Source of the DNA: Phoronis australis
Lineage: Eukaryota; Phoronida; Phoronidae
Length of the DNA: 64,000 nucleotides
Assembly: GCA_002633005.1 (NCBI GenBank)
Contig: NMRA01000182.1
Span: forward strand, 475,914 to 539,913
Direction: 5' to 3'
Part shown: piece after piece, positions 1 through 13,667 of the stretch
Numbering within the stretch: the first letter of the stretch is position 1
Layout: each line of letters starts with the position of its first letter
Position numbers and translations under genes: made by a program
Notes under the pieces: generated by a model
What the model was told of the DNA's origin: nothing
Databases searched by the model: none
Seen by the model: the letters and a program-made list of their open reading frames with translations, nothing else

Positions 1-1249
1 GTTTATCAAATTGTTCCGCACAGCGCAAAAAAGTATTTAAGTGTCTGAATAGGTCAGAAAATAAAAAGAAAACATTTTTCTTCACAGGTCACTGAGTAAC
101 AGTTGGAAAAACAAAGTAGATCAATAACACTCTTCTGTATTTTTCCCCACTGAAGCAGAATAGGGTGTCGAAAAGGGTTATCAAAATAGGAGACATCATA
201 GATTGGAAAGCTGTTTTGAATGAAATCTGATACTCTGGACTGTTTGTTGTACTTTGTGATTATATAAGTAAAAGAGCTATGGTCAGTTACTGCCTGGACA
301 ATACACTGAGACAATCTAGGAGATTGTGAATGGGTCTGCACTGCAATGCCAAAGGACAGTGTCTTCAGCAATCTTATATCCTACAGCCATAGAACTCTCC
401 TTTCTTCTTTGACCTAGTTTTGGAATATCAAGTACATTTTCACTGGTTGGACACGTCGGAAACCTTCAAGGTGTAATCTGGGACTGTTCTGTTATTTAGG
501 CAATGGCCAAAATTTGACTGATTGTAATTTTAATGAACACGACAGGTTCATTTTTGACAAAATTAGATTACAGTAAAATGCAATACAGCAGTTCTAAAAA
601 TGGACCACTTGCTGAAGTAAATCCAAGTACATTAACACTGATGAAGTGCAAAAAAAACAGGATGTAAAACGAGAGGTGATTAATTTTTGATAATGTAAAT
701 ACTTAAAATTTTGAACAACACATGGTTAATGGCAGATTAACTGACATATTTTCCCCACCTACACACACTCTTGAGTTACTTCATGTGGGCAAATGGGGCA
801 ACAAATAAACAAAAACAATTTGCAAGAAATCAATTGGCTTAATTGTTTTTCTTTACCACAGCACAACTATGGAATGCTGGCATGATGTTGTTCATTCTTA
901 GAAATTCATTTAATGCAAAATGTTAGAATGTATTTTGTTTCACCTGCTTTCAGAAAGAGAATTTTCTTATTGAAAGTTTACTAAAGACGTCAGCTAACTA
1001 TTTTATTTTCATAGTGAACAAATGTAAGAATCAATAACAACTTTTAGAATGTAAATAATCATTTTGGACTTAATATTTGTAATGAAATGACATGTGGAAT
1101 AAAACGTTTTATACAGAATTTGAAACCAACTGGTAATAGATTTCAAAGCCTGAAAGCAACTGCCTCTAATTGCTGGAAAACATTGGAGTGATAAAAATTG
1201 CTTGCATTGCTTCCTGGCTAATTAACTCCAGAAGTAAACAAAGAAGAGG

Positions 1250-1310
1250 TTTGACCTTTGGTGGTAATAGTGACCCCAAGGTCACAAGGATTTTGACCTT
1301 TCCACCACAA
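1250..1310. promoter_or_regulatory. nuclear-receptor half-site cluster with RUNX core in RUNX intron
   Basis: Within 61 bases there are TGACCTTTG (1252), a GTGACC-CCAA-GGTCAC inverted pair (1270-1285), TTTGACCTTT (1292-1301) and ACCACAA (1304-1310). TGACCT/AGGTCA is the nuclear receptor half-site and ACCACA is a RUNX core. The density is unusual for AT-rich intron DNA. Confidence 0.3.
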
Positions 1311-2030
1311 TTCAGAAGATTGTATTATTGTCTTATGTAACTCTGTGGTCAGTGTCTGACCAGATTTATACTCATGGCTAAACACACAAATTATGATCAA
1401 TGGATCTGGTAATTGGAAATGGGATGTGAGCACTCCACATAGTAACGAAAATATACCTTTGGGATAAAAAATATCACGACTATGCAAACAGGCCTTTTCA
1501 TTTGCTGGATTAAAAACAAGCAGACATCATTTAAGAAAGGCATATACAGCAAAACTTCATCAAAATAGGAAAACTGATGTGAAAAATATATAATTGTGTA
1601 TAATTTTTAAGTACAAAGAACTGGTTTCAACCCTAGAGGTGATAAACCATGTAGAACAGTAAAGGAGTTGCTATCAGTATTTTGACAGGCTTCAAAGTTC
1701 AGATCAGAAGGTCAGCCAGTATTTAAAATTAAGATAAACACTTGTGTTTTTGTTAATAATAGCTGATACAAAGTTAAATAGCTCACGCATTTCACAGGAT
1801 TTTTTCTTGTATTGTCCCAATTATTCGGTAAACCAACAGGTTATAGGAAATGGGAATGTAATCAAATTTCACTGTTTCCCGTTCTTTGGAAATATTTTTT
1901 TCAAGAATGAAGATAAAAAAACATGCACAGGAAAATTCATGCTGTGCAAAGAAAATGAATCACATACGAGTCGCCATCCCCTGTGTTGGAGTTTAAATTA
2001 GGGTTTCCTAACGTCTTTCATGCCAACTTT

Positions 2031-2512
2031 CTAAAACCCCAATACCAGAGGAGCGTCCAGGTAAACTGCGAAGTTAATTGAACATTTCTGAACAATGTCG
2101 GCTGTTAGTGAACACCGATATTATCACAGTTTGTCATGTGAGACACCGAAGTTATTGCAAGGCAGTACATCAAAAATGTTTGTGCAGGTGAATTTTTTGT
2201 AAATCTAAAATATCGTATATATGGTCAGATAATAAATGAAATGAATTGAAGTGCTTATTGTGGTAGAATGGTGAATATTTGAAAAAAGTCAAATAATACC
2301 ACAGCATGTGCCGTTATTGACAATGACAATTACCGATAACTTCAACAACACTGAAGTTAACTGTGTGTCGAGGCGCCACTATTAAATCCACATGTTTACT
2401 GCAAAGTTAACTGGCACTGTTAACTTCAATCCAGGACTGAAGTTAACCATTCATACACCAACTTACACTCCCCAAAACATGGACGCGTCCACACTGGTAA
2501 GGCCCCTAACAA
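2031..2512. mobile_element. MITE-like repeat, family A, copy 1
   Basis: This segment matches the one at 17655-18186 in its subterminal parts. Shared blocks include GTAAACTG(C/T)GAAGTTA(A/G)TTGAAC near the left end and GTTAACTGGCACT(G/C)TTAACTT(C/T)(A/G)ATCCAGGAC near the right. The ends are imperfect inverted repeats (TACCAG inward of a CCCC-rich edge). No coding frame is present, so it is a non-autonomous DNA element by inference. Confidence 0.6.
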
Positions 2513-2924
2513 AAATGCTCAACAGCGATTCTCCTTGAAACACTACAACATAGCCGAGGTCCACTGCAAAGAGTTAGTGACCTACACAATTTTCAATGTA
2601 CTTGATCAAGAAATTCCAAACTGTTTTCCACAGGTTAAGTTCATTTCAGTCTCCACCTTCAAACCGCAACACTTCCCCCCATCCTTGGGTGTATGCAGAT
2701 ATAAGCTTGTCAGCAAAATGTCCAAAGCAGGTCATTTGCCACAATCTCTCAGAAAGCATCAAATTCTCAAGACAAATCTAGACAACAAAATTCTACAGGC
2801 AAAAAACAACAATAGGTTAAAATTTCCATAAAAGAATATCCAAAAATTTCCCTGTGGCAGGTTGACAAATTTTTCAAACAAATGCGCCAACTCTAGACTC
2901 CCCTTCCAACACATTTCCAATTTA

Positions 2925-3080
<156 letters not shown>

Positions 3081-6000
3081 TTAATTACTCCAGCTAGAAT
3101 AGTAACGCAAAATAAAAGAGACATCCTTCAATTAATTCAGGACCCAATACTGGTTCCTAAAAACAATCTATTCTATCCACACCTACCAGCATAGACAGTA
3201 TGTCTGCAACACAGAAAGGCTTTTTAAAAAAGACATGCCAGTAGCAGTTTTGGCATAATTTCAATTTTTACGCATTCGGATACACAAACAAATCACAAAC
3301 CAGGAAAAGTTGTTTCAATAACATCGAATTTTGTCAAAATGGCAATAACTTGATAGAGTGTCCAATTTATTATTTTTTGATTTGACATCACAACCCAGTG
3401 TCTACAAGGTTAGTCAGGTTCTTTCAGTCTGGTTAAATCTAGCTACTAACTGTTTGTTACTAGACACAAGTTTACAGATGCTGAACTTTACACTCTGGAT
3501 TTTCCTGTAAACATAATCAGCTGACTGGGTGCTATGCCAAGAATTCATTGCGTCATACAGATGATATTTCCCCTAGACAACCAGGCTCACAGTTCCTGAG
3601 GGACATCATGAGAGATGACATGGTGGCAGAATGCACAGTGGTCTCAGAGCTTAAAATTAGATTATTGACAGTTTTGATGACATCTTAGCAGGACATGTTT
3701 TTTCCTTCTTTGTAGGAATTATTAATTTGTGTCTACTCATTACTCATCGGTAAGATGATGTATTATGGTTTATGACTTCACTCTGGTCAACAGCTAACAG
3801 ACACCATAGGAAGTGATTATTTAGTTTCAAGTGTCCATCTTGGATCTTGCCAGAATGACAATCGAAACATGCGCACTACAGTCTGTATGAGATTCTGTGG
3901 CACTTCAGCAATGAAAATGATAAAGATGACTATCCGCCACGCATGGGTCTAGACCTCTACCAGATTTACTCCTCAGTTAGTAACTTATTCCTGATTAACA
4001 GTCGTTATTACTGGTATTATTTTTGTGCACAAAATCATAAAATTTATACATATATATATGAAGTATTTATACAGAACAGTGAAACACAATAAGTATATGG
4101 TACATACGTTGCTTGATTAAATGTACCAGGTTATAATACCAGCCAAAATGGTTGATAAGAGGAACGAATGCTAATGACCTTGTAGCCACTGACATCTTGT
4201 TTTCCAAATGGCTTCCAGGTTAAGAATCACAAATATTTAAGAAATAGTTAGAACTATTATTGAATTTCTCTGAAATTCAGCGGAAGGACGGGCTGACCTA
4301 CGTAATTACAAATGATTCGGAATCCTATTTTCCCATCACATGTCCTTCTCCAACTACAGTTTCTGTGAAGCCTAATCTACATCCAAGTAGGGGAAATAAA
4401 CACTCCATGATTTCTAGGTTTAAAGTTACAAAGCAAAAAGGTTAAAACATTTGACCTCCACTGGTTATTTACTTATTCCAATATCTTGATGATTTGTGGA
4501 ACACACTAACTTTGGCCTAACTCAAAGGATCTGTGGCACAGCTGGTCAGCTTGTGATAAGTGACTATGAACATGAAACCTGTTACAGTCCACTATTTAAA
4601 CAAGACAGCAGCAGAACCTTCACCATAGAGAAAAATACATGCTCGATGACCAGGTCAACAATGGTCAAATCTGGTCACAGTGAATTAGGTAATTCCGGAA
4701 AATGTAAACAGGCCAATTTTTTGGCACAGGACTTGCTACCAACTGAGTATTGGAAAATGTACTCCAATTTATTTTGAGCTGACTCTCGGAATTAAATTTC
4801 CTTACTGGTGATTGAGTGTCTCAGTCAACGACCTTCAGTAAGTGGGCGAAAAGAATTAGAGGATGTGCACATAACATGGGGGTGAGCTATGGGGGTGATG
4901 AACCTGTCCCCTGTGACACTAATTTCTATGAAATCAACTGTAAGTATAATGTAACCAGGACACATGTGAGTCAATCAAACCTGCATGAGAATGACTTTCA
5001 TGACAACACGTTATGACGCCCACTCAATAGCTCAAGAGCTTTCAGTCCATAACACTTGACAAGCTAGCATTATTTGCCTTAAACCCCTTTCAATACTGTT
5101 GAAAACATATCCACAACTGTAGTTGGCATTGCAAGTGGTGACCCCAAAGCACATATACGACCGTATACGGATATATTAAAATCCAATGTAGAGTTACTGG
5201 TGACAAATTAGTTAAAAATGACCACAACTGGCTCTTAGTTCTCTTTAGAATTAAGATATATTTACAGGGAATGAAGATGAGCTATTGTTCAAAGATTACT
5301 CAAACTTTATCGATGACATGACAAACAAGTCTTTTTAGAGGAACATTCTCACCAGGTTTACTAATGAATGACAGTAGATTACGGGACAAATTAGTCAACA
5401 TCAACTGTAAGTAAAATTCCAAATGAGACTGAAAGCCTTTTTGTACATGTGTAAATTCTTCCGACAACCTTTATCAAGGATTCACAGTGGCTGAAAGAAG
5501 TCTACCTACTCAGTACTATTTGAAGAACTACTTCACACAATCCAATGACTAGGAAAAAACAGAAATATGAGCCAGCCATTATCAACAGCATATACTATTG
5601 AGATCAGGGTATGTTTTCAGAGGTCAAACAAGGACAGTCTACAGTCAAGGCTACTAGTGGTAACTCAGGTCCGATAATTAACAAATTAATTCACCCTTCT
5701 AATTAGATGGAGAGCCATAGAGTCTGGGACTACAAGCTTTGAGTGAATGCCCTAATTATATTTCCATTAGACTCTAGAATGTAAATTTGTCAAGCCAATG
5801 AAATGATTTAGCTAAGTTTATATTTCACATGAGAAAAAGTACAGGTTCACGGGAGAGTATATTTGCGTCTTGATCAATATAGATATGTTTTATTCCACTT
5901 ACAATGGACGACTTGTTTTTGAAGGATAGTTAACTTTAATAACCTGAGAGGCATCGTAATATTTTGTAACAGTATTATCATTGATATTTGAGCTGGACTC

Positions 6001-6953
6001 TTATTATTATAAAGTGTCTGATCAATTTTCACACATAGCAAAAAGTCAAATGGTATTTTTCATGTCCTCAACTTCGATTCGGAACTATCCAAACTTGTTT
6101 GCAAAAGATCTTGTGTTAATGTAAAAGAGGATGAATTGAAGAAAACAAAGCTCGTCTGGGTCAAAAGGATGTCAACTTCCCATTCTTACAACTGAAGGAT
6201 GGTAATTAGAGGTTTCTTTACAGACAGTAAGCATATTTCAACCATATTTGACTGGCCCAGTCATTGGCTGTTCTTGGAAATATTTAGTCATACTAACCCT
6301 GCCTTCACAGCAACACACAGATGGAAGAAGAATGGTCACTGTAAAACCCTGAATGACTGCCCAGTGATGCATCCTTTGAACTTAGCTATATTAAATAGTA
6401 ATACAGCAATAACATAAAATCTTGCAATTTAGAGTTTTTTTGGTAAGTTTTATCTAGTCACCAATTTCATCTTGTGCACTTCAAAAAATACAGGTTATAT
6501 TCATAAAACATTCATTTCATTTATTACCGTAATGTTTCCTCAAATTCAAAAAAAAAAAAATAATAATTGTCAAAATTGTCATTTTCTCATTGTTCAAAAG
6601 TTCACTGAAATGTTACATATGCTCAAATTTCATCACTTGTTTGTTGACGACAGGTGTACAATAAGGACAACAAGTAATGAAGTATAGTTTTCCTCGAGCT
6701 TATTTTTGTTGAAAATTTGAAAACCAGTTTCACTGTTCCTCCATATTTTGTACTAAATTAAAGAAATTCTATGCAGCAAATGATGGACTGTCAACAAACA
6801 AGTGAGGGCAGAAGATAAATGCCTTTATGACCAAGAAAGATCAAATGTGTCAACCATTCCCAGTGACACAGATCAGTGCACATAGTAACACAGAGACGAT
6901 TATAATAGATACAACAGGTCTGTCAGGCACTGACCTTAAAACCTGGCGTGCGT

Positions 6954-7085
6954 GCGTTCAGTAACGCTTAAGACCTACGCTAGGACCTAGCTAAAGTCAC
7001 GTGTTCTCATTTAAAATACAAGGCAGTATCTTGTGTAATCTCGCGAAGTCTTGCTTTTTAGCGAGGTCCGAGCTTTACTGAACGG
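6954..7085. repeat. short inverted-repeat element
   Basis: GCGTTCAGTAACGCTTAAGACCT at the left matches, in inverted orientation, a right arm ending AGCTTTACTGAACG. The arms continue imperfectly through GACCT(A/C)GCTA. It is about 130 bp and looks like a small MITE in the RUNX intron. Confidence 0.45.
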
Positions 7086-8595
7086 GAGGCTGGCTAAGAC
7101 AATGAATGGTGAATGAGGCATTGAAAAAGGGGCAGTGAAAATGAAGAGTTAACAGGGGGACTACTAAAACAATTGGGTCTGTGAAGTAAGCTTACAACAG
7201 CATTCCAGTCTTTTTGTAAATGCAGGAGATAATTTCACGAAAGGCACTAATACACATTTTTCATGAGCGGTAAAGATATCATCAGTTTTTCAGAGGCAAA
7301 AATAGTAGCAGACATGCTGTACGCCAGCAGTTTGTTCGTTTCCTCAATAATTATTAGAGTTGAAGCGTGTTCACTTGTAGTAGTACATTGATAAACACTA
7401 CGGTAGAGAAAATGCCGGTAGGTTTGACGCAACTCAAACAAAAACACTGGTGTTTTAGCCAGTGAATGGAATCAATTAGTTAAAATAGAGCTTCAAGGAC
7501 AAATATTGCATAGCGAATACGCAAAACTTAGTTCATGTATCAAGGAATCTAGATGGCAAAATCTAAGTGAATCTCTCTGTTCCAGGCAATTTTGTAAACA
7601 TGGAATTTCAGCGTACTGCTTTTAAAATTTCTTTCGTGTGGACCTCCTGAAGTCAAATGCAAATGTTGAGATATTTCCCCCATCTCTTCCTTCGTTAATT
7701 CGATACCATTAAGACATTCAACCAATACACCTGCTGCTATATTCTTGACTCAACATTGTACATTAGTATAATTCCATTAGTCCACAAGTACTATTTTATA
7801 TCAGCATCACTAACACAATTGCATAACTTGTAATTGCACCTGGTCCTGAAAACCCAACATTCAATTTTTGTCCCCATTAATTAGAAAGCACTTGGAAAAA
7901 AGAGTTCTACCAGAGCCTCAAAGTTCCCCACATAACAAAGAGTGGTCACATCTGAATGAGTTGTGTGCATCCACAAATCCACAAACCAAAATGTTGAACT
8001 GTAGTGAACGTTAAGGAGACTTAAAATAGTTCTTTTGGCTAATTTGCAATTACAATTGACTTTAGTGCAAGAATGGTGAAGGCATCCAAATAAGCCATTC
8101 AAATGTTAGGATAATTGTCCACAGCGGACTTTTCAAAGTTTCTTGTTTTTTAACACCCATGCCCACCCCCTGATTTTTTAATTTCCTAATTTAAGCACCC
8201 TTGGTGCAAAACAAGGAGGGTAGTATACAAGTAAAAGCCCAGGCTTCGTCTGGTACAGCCTATCCATTCACATTCGACACAATTCCTCATAAAATCAGGC
8301 GTAAGTCATAAATTGAAATATCAGCTTGTGTGGCATATACAATACGTCAATTTAATGGCGGAGGTAAAGAAATTCTCTAAAACACCTTTACCAGACAGTA
8401 GTAAAAGTTTCTTAGTGACAGGTAAGAGATAGAAAGGCCAGGCTAACTGTGCTAAGACATATGTTTTCATACAGGACTGTTATGACAATTTAAGTCTAAA
8501 AAAATCAGCTCAAGGAATTACATGATATTGAGTGGCACTACACTAAAGATTTTTCATTACTGGACAAAAAAAAAACACACCCGCAGACTTGTACA

Positions 8596-8617
8596 ACCAT
8601 AGACTACAGTCTATGGT
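8596..8617. repeat. perfect short hairpin
   Basis: ACCATAGACT and AGTCTATGGT form a 10-bp perfect stem around a 2-base loop. No further context suggests a function. Confidence 0.5.
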
Positions 8618-10284
8618 ACAACTTATACACAACTTGATATATGTCACAAAAAATGAATGAAATGAGAGAACAATGCAACTAGGGAAGAGCCTGGCTTACA
8701 TATTGACAACACCTTGTCTACACACCCAAAGGTGATGTCAATGTAAATCAGTGCATGTTGTAAACAACATTGTGTGACCAGTGGGGTGGGTTGGGGGCTG
8801 TCACTAGGGGCAGAAAGAAATTAAAAAATATGAGTGGGAAGACCAGAAATCAGATTGTGAACAGACAACTAATAACGAAGTGGCAGCTGATGGGGGCTGA
8901 GGATCAAAACCTTTGCGTGTGTTTTGTATATATGGTATTGATGTTAGATCTCTTAGTGTTTATTAATAAGAGTTTAGTGGTTCACCATGAACATTCCTTA
9001 ACAACCTGGTGTATTATCATCGTATTACATCCCCTGTGTGTACAAAAGAAGCTTATGGTACAATATTTTTTGGAAAAGTACAAATGAAGGTTTATGTGAT
9101 TGATGGACTGGATTATAGAATAACTATGTGCATATATATGTATATGTAGATATAGATAGATAAATGGGGAAGGAACACTTTGTTTCCAAATGACTTACAT
9201 TGTTTCCTCAATAATCCATACCTTCCTGGAGAAAAAACTTTTAGTTTCACAAGGGAAATAGACAACTGGACAAAAAATTCTCTCATATTTCACAGCTAAT
9301 GCAGGACATAGGATATGAACAAATAAAAGATCACAGACACTAGCAAAACTATCCACAGCCCTAAGACAGTGTAGACATTAACACAGAGTTGATTGTTCCT
9401 TGATAGAACAGACGGAAAGAGTACTAAAATAGCCCCAGTCACAGCCTACAAAATTCTATTTGACCACAAAATAACGATAAAAATCGGGTATTAATATAAA
9501 CAAGCCCACGGCTGTTGAGACTGAGTCTAAGCACTTGCACCCTATTGAGAAAGACAATTGAATGGGGGGTAATTGTCTTGGCTCAACAGAGATGACCTAG
9601 TGGGCATAGCTGGCACAGCATGGTCACACTGCCTCAGTGGACCCTAACACAATGAGTATCATCAAGAGGTCAAATGTGTTCACTTTATACTTGTTTATTG
9701 TTTTCTTTGGCAAGTTCACGGTCATCTGGAACTTATTTTTTTACTTTTTAGTACAGGTAGGCTGCCACTGGGTCATATCTGAGCCAAAGAGGATTCTGAA
9801 TATTAGAGACAGTAATTATTGCTTGATCTCATCTGAAATAATATTTTGAACTGAGTGTAGAGATCTGCATTTGAAACACTTCACCTCCGATTGCACTTAC
9901 GAAAACGTGAAACGTTTGAAAATATGTATTAAAGGCTGTTACAGTAACACAATGTTCTACGAATTGGAGATGGCTCCGGTACATTTTTCTGTCATTGCAT
10001 GCATATTTATTTATACCCGGTGTGTGCTGGAAACAATCCAAAAATCAATTACTGGATGAAGCCGACGACGTAAACAACTGCGCTGAACGTGACTCATGGC
10101 GCATTTCGTAAATTACTTGGTATCGTTACACACACAGGCTGTATAACCCACTGACCAGTAAAATAGGGTCTGACAAGAGACCGGCCGAGACGACAGATTA
10201 TAAACACGTGGTTAAATCCTAAGATTATTCAATATTACCGCAGCGGGTGGTCGCTCGTAAAATCAGCTGATCAACAATAGTTCA

Positions 10285-10785
<501 letters not shown>

Positions 10786-10860
10786 TTACAAACGAAACTA
10801 CAACTTTTTCTAGGTTAAACAAGACTCGGGGTTATCCCAAATTAGCCGTGAATTCCCTAA

Positions 10861-10969
10861 AACCGCAGCTAAAGACGCAAAAACCGCGCGGTGTGGTGTT
10901 GACGAAATGACAATACACCAATCAATGAAACGTTTTATAGCACTCCTCTTTGACCTCTTACTCACCACA
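10861..10969. promoter_or_regulatory. putative P2 promoter with RUNX-type sites
   Basis: Upstream of the P2 ATG are several matches to the RUNX core TGYGGT or its complement: AACCGCA at 10861, TGTGGT at 10892 and ACCACA at 10964. A TATAAAA on the minus strand at 10933-10939 sits about 155 bp upstream of the ATG. An everted TTTGACCT/AGGTCAAA pair flanks the last RUNX site. The arrangement suggests autoregulation, but single motif matches are weak evidence. Confidence 0.4.
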
Positions 10970-11883
10970 GGTCAAACCAAATAGGATATCAATGCGCGAT
11001 ACCCACGTGATTTTCATTAAATTGAAACTGTTCTTCCAATAATATACTACTAAAGATATTTCCAATAATAACCAACCATATTTTAAAGTTACTTTATGAC
11101 CAAAGAATCTATTTGAAAAACACCAGTTCAAAAACTAAGGAGTCGTGTACTACACGGCGGATGAATACAATGTGAATAGGCTTCATTCACAGAAATCGTA
11201 TATTTACACTAAATGACCGTAGTAGTAAATGATTCACGGATGCATGTTTATTTGCGCATTGCTTCAATGTGCACTGTGAACAGTGCAAACGGAAAGGTCA
11301 TTTCCTCGGCGCCTTTTATCAGAAGTCCAGGCAATTAAAAATGTCGAGAAAGTGTCTAGCAGTTCCCGTGATGACTTTTTGACTCCAGTGATTCATAAAT
11401 TAACGAAAACTAATTACAACAAACAATGCATAATGAGTAAAACCATGTCTTTACGAGGATAAATAAATTTCAGCTTATATCGGTCTAAATATGCAGCTTC
11501 ATTATTTCACACAGAAAAGCGTGATAATAGTGAGATAGACTTGTTTTATGAAAATGTATGATAATGCTTGCGTTTGTCGCTTGCGAAATTGTCTTCTACG
11601 TTAAATGAACAATGGCAATGGAACACGACGGCGCAATAAGAATTTCTACATAGCGAAACAGACACAAGTATTTATCCCACAGTACGAGTACACAAAGCCC
11701 TTCATCTTCATTACAAGACAGTTTCGGAAGATCAAAACAAAACTATAAACCTTATCAGTCTACCAGGTCACTCGCCAAATAAAGGTAAGTGATGTTGTCA
11801 TAAGTTAAACAAAAGTTTAGACCTGCGAGTAAACAATTGTTTAACGTTAATAACATTTACAGGAAATTCATACAATAGACGGC

Positions 11884-12090
11884 CTACCTGAAATAACAGT
11901 ACACATCAAAGGTGTCATATTGGGGTTTATAATCGATAAGGTCAAGTAAAAATATTTGGGGAATTTCATCTGACGGGCCGCACAACACGTAAGTGGGGCG
12001 TTGATCGATGGAAGAGAACGCATCGATGGCGAAAGAATGTTTCTGCGTTCTGTTATCCAAGCATTGTGCAAAAGAAGTAGCATCCTTCAT
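11884..12090 (-). CDS. unrecognised coding-like ORF between RUNX P1 and P2
   Basis: An ATG at 12090, with an in-frame TGA upstream, opens 68 codons that end at TTCAG|GTAGGC, a usable phase-2 donor, just before the stop. The peptide (MKDATSFAQCLDNRTQKHSF at the start, CGPSDEIPQIFLLDLIDYK in the middle) has balanced, protein-like composition, and I do not recognise it. Its phase does not match the RUNX acceptor at 10761, so it cannot add in frame to the Runt protein. It may be the first exon of another transcript, a relic or chance. Confidence 0.3.
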   Translation of the reverse strand: MKDATSFAQCLDNRTQKHSFAIDAFSSIDQRPTYVLCGPSDEIPQIFLLDLIDYKPQYDTFDVYCYFR

Positions 12091-12439
12091 TAAAGTTTTG
12101 AAATAGTTGATTCATCTCATTCCATAAAAATGCAACTCGAAATACACTTATTGTTCTGTATTTCTTTGTTGTGTGTTTCGGGTTTCCATAGATCAATCAC
12201 TCTCGACCTACAATATCGATCAAGGTCACCGATACATCGAAGATACCACAACCGATGGTCATCTATTAATTTAAATTTATGAATTTTTGGATAAATCGTG
12301 AAACTCTAGACTCAGTTCAGGTATGCCTTTACACGTAACACAAGTCCGTCAGTTTTTGAGAGAAATTTTAAAGCAATAGAAGAACAAGCTCAAAATTATA
12401 TAACTGAGCAGCCTCGTCATCAAATTAATTTGTCGAGAG

Positions 12440-12780
12440 AGGGTTTCGCTACGTGCCTCTCCCGGCTAACAGACTTACACTTGGTAGTTATCTAAACCTG
12501 CAGTGCTAAAAATTACAAATCCAACGCTATAGGAGACACAGTCCTGTTCAACAGGCTAACTCGGCTTCTTCTGGTGGGCACCACGTTCAGTCGCCCCCTT
12601 TTGGCATCTTTGAGTTGCCAGCGTCGGTCATCGGCTACGTTTCGCCCACGGTACGCTTTAAACTTGGGGGCACGTCTTCAGTTTCCGGCTCTCGTATAAC
12701 AGGAAAACATAGCCTTATCCCTTGCAAACGTAACCCTCACCGAAACCCAAAACGTAGTTCGAAACAAATTCCAATCTAAG
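12440..12780. other. CpG-rich stretch in the RUNX P1-P2 interval
   Basis: This segment has clustered CpG dinucleotides and visibly higher GC than its surroundings, with runs such as GCGTCGGTCATCGGCTACG. No protein-like frame was found. It could be an unmethylated regulatory segment or the remnant of a GC-richer insertion. Confidence 0.35.
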
Positions 12781-13014
12781 GTCCCAGTTAGTCGTAGCGC
12801 CTGATAATAGATCCTTGGTGAGAAGACAAATTCAAGTCTGCGTCTTCTTTAACAGGCATGCATTTGAAATGATCAACCAGATATTTTTGGGAAGTAAACA
12901 AAAATGTGCGAAATGCTAGTCTTAATCCGGCATTGTACTTTGACACCATGTGATGTACAACGACTGTCAAAACAAATGCAACGAGGGAAAAACAAAACAA
13001 AACAAAACACCTAC

Positions 13015-13075
13015 CCCGGGCGTGACGCGGCACAGGTGTAATCTTGGGAAAACCGAGAGATAACTGTACTGTCAT
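13015..13075 (-). CDS. RUNX: candidate distal (P1) first coding exon of RUNX
   Basis: An ATG at 13075 opens 20 codons (MTVQLSLGFPKITPVPRHAR) plus one base before a CCCGGG|GTAGGTG donor. An in-frame TGA lies 27 bases upstream. The phase-1 end joins exactly to the acceptor embedded at 10761 in the P2 start exon, giving R-D followed by the common coding region. Vertebrate P1 exons encode a 19-residue leader that ends just before the same Asp, and most contain a Phe-Pro-like core. The length, phase, position about 2.3 kb upstream and an adjacent RUNX site fit. Sequence similarity is slight, so this is inference. Other small phase-1 ORFs could compete. Confidence 0.45.
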
Positions 13076-13078
13076 GTC

Positions 13079-13089
13079 AACCACAGCTG
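13079..13089 (-). promoter_or_regulatory. RUNX site and E-box at candidate P1 start
   Basis: On the minus strand CAGCTG runs into TGTGGTT, which ends 3 bases before the candidate P1 ATG at 13075. Vertebrate P1 promoters carry RUNX sites close to their transcription start. A TATAAAAAG lies at 13091-13099, but it is too near the ATG to place the start upstream of it. Confidence 0.35.
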
Positions 13090-13667
13090 TCTTTTTATAT
13101 CAAACATTATCCCATTAATATCACTAGACATAATTAATAACATGCGTAGAACCAAACTGTTATAATTATTTACTAAATAGACAAATAAAAAACGTGTATG
13201 TTTATTTCCTCAATTCTCCACTATTTTGCAATAATCCCCCGAGAATCGACTACAGCAAATTAGCGTAGGCGTGTACTTATTTTTAGTAAGGTAAACAAAG
13301 GTAATTACCATGCAGGTACGGTGTCATAACCACTGCCATTAGAAAATTATATTTTCTAGCCCGCCTCAACGTGTTGGAAGTAATTCATCTTACGACCAAA
13401 ATTTGTTTACTTCCAAGTTGATTTTAAAAATGGAAACATTGTCTGTAAAACAATGGCTAGTACATACAAGTTTCAAAAACAGAAGCAATGAATACAGAGA
13501 CAAAAATGAATACGAGTATAAGGTTTTCATCCAACTAAAAATCGTTGCAGAAAAAACCTATTAATACTAAAATGTCATTGTTATTATTAGATGACGCCCG
13601 TATCTAAATTCAAGCGAACTGAATTATTGCAGCTCGAAATAAGCATGATAAAAAGACCTAGATAATG

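Noticed and set aside
13302-13339. Alternative P1 exon MAVVMTPYLH with CATG|GTAATT donor, also phase 1
   Set aside because: Shorter, no RUNX site or upstream context, and the donor is weaker than the combined evidence at 13015-13075; kept only as a competitor.
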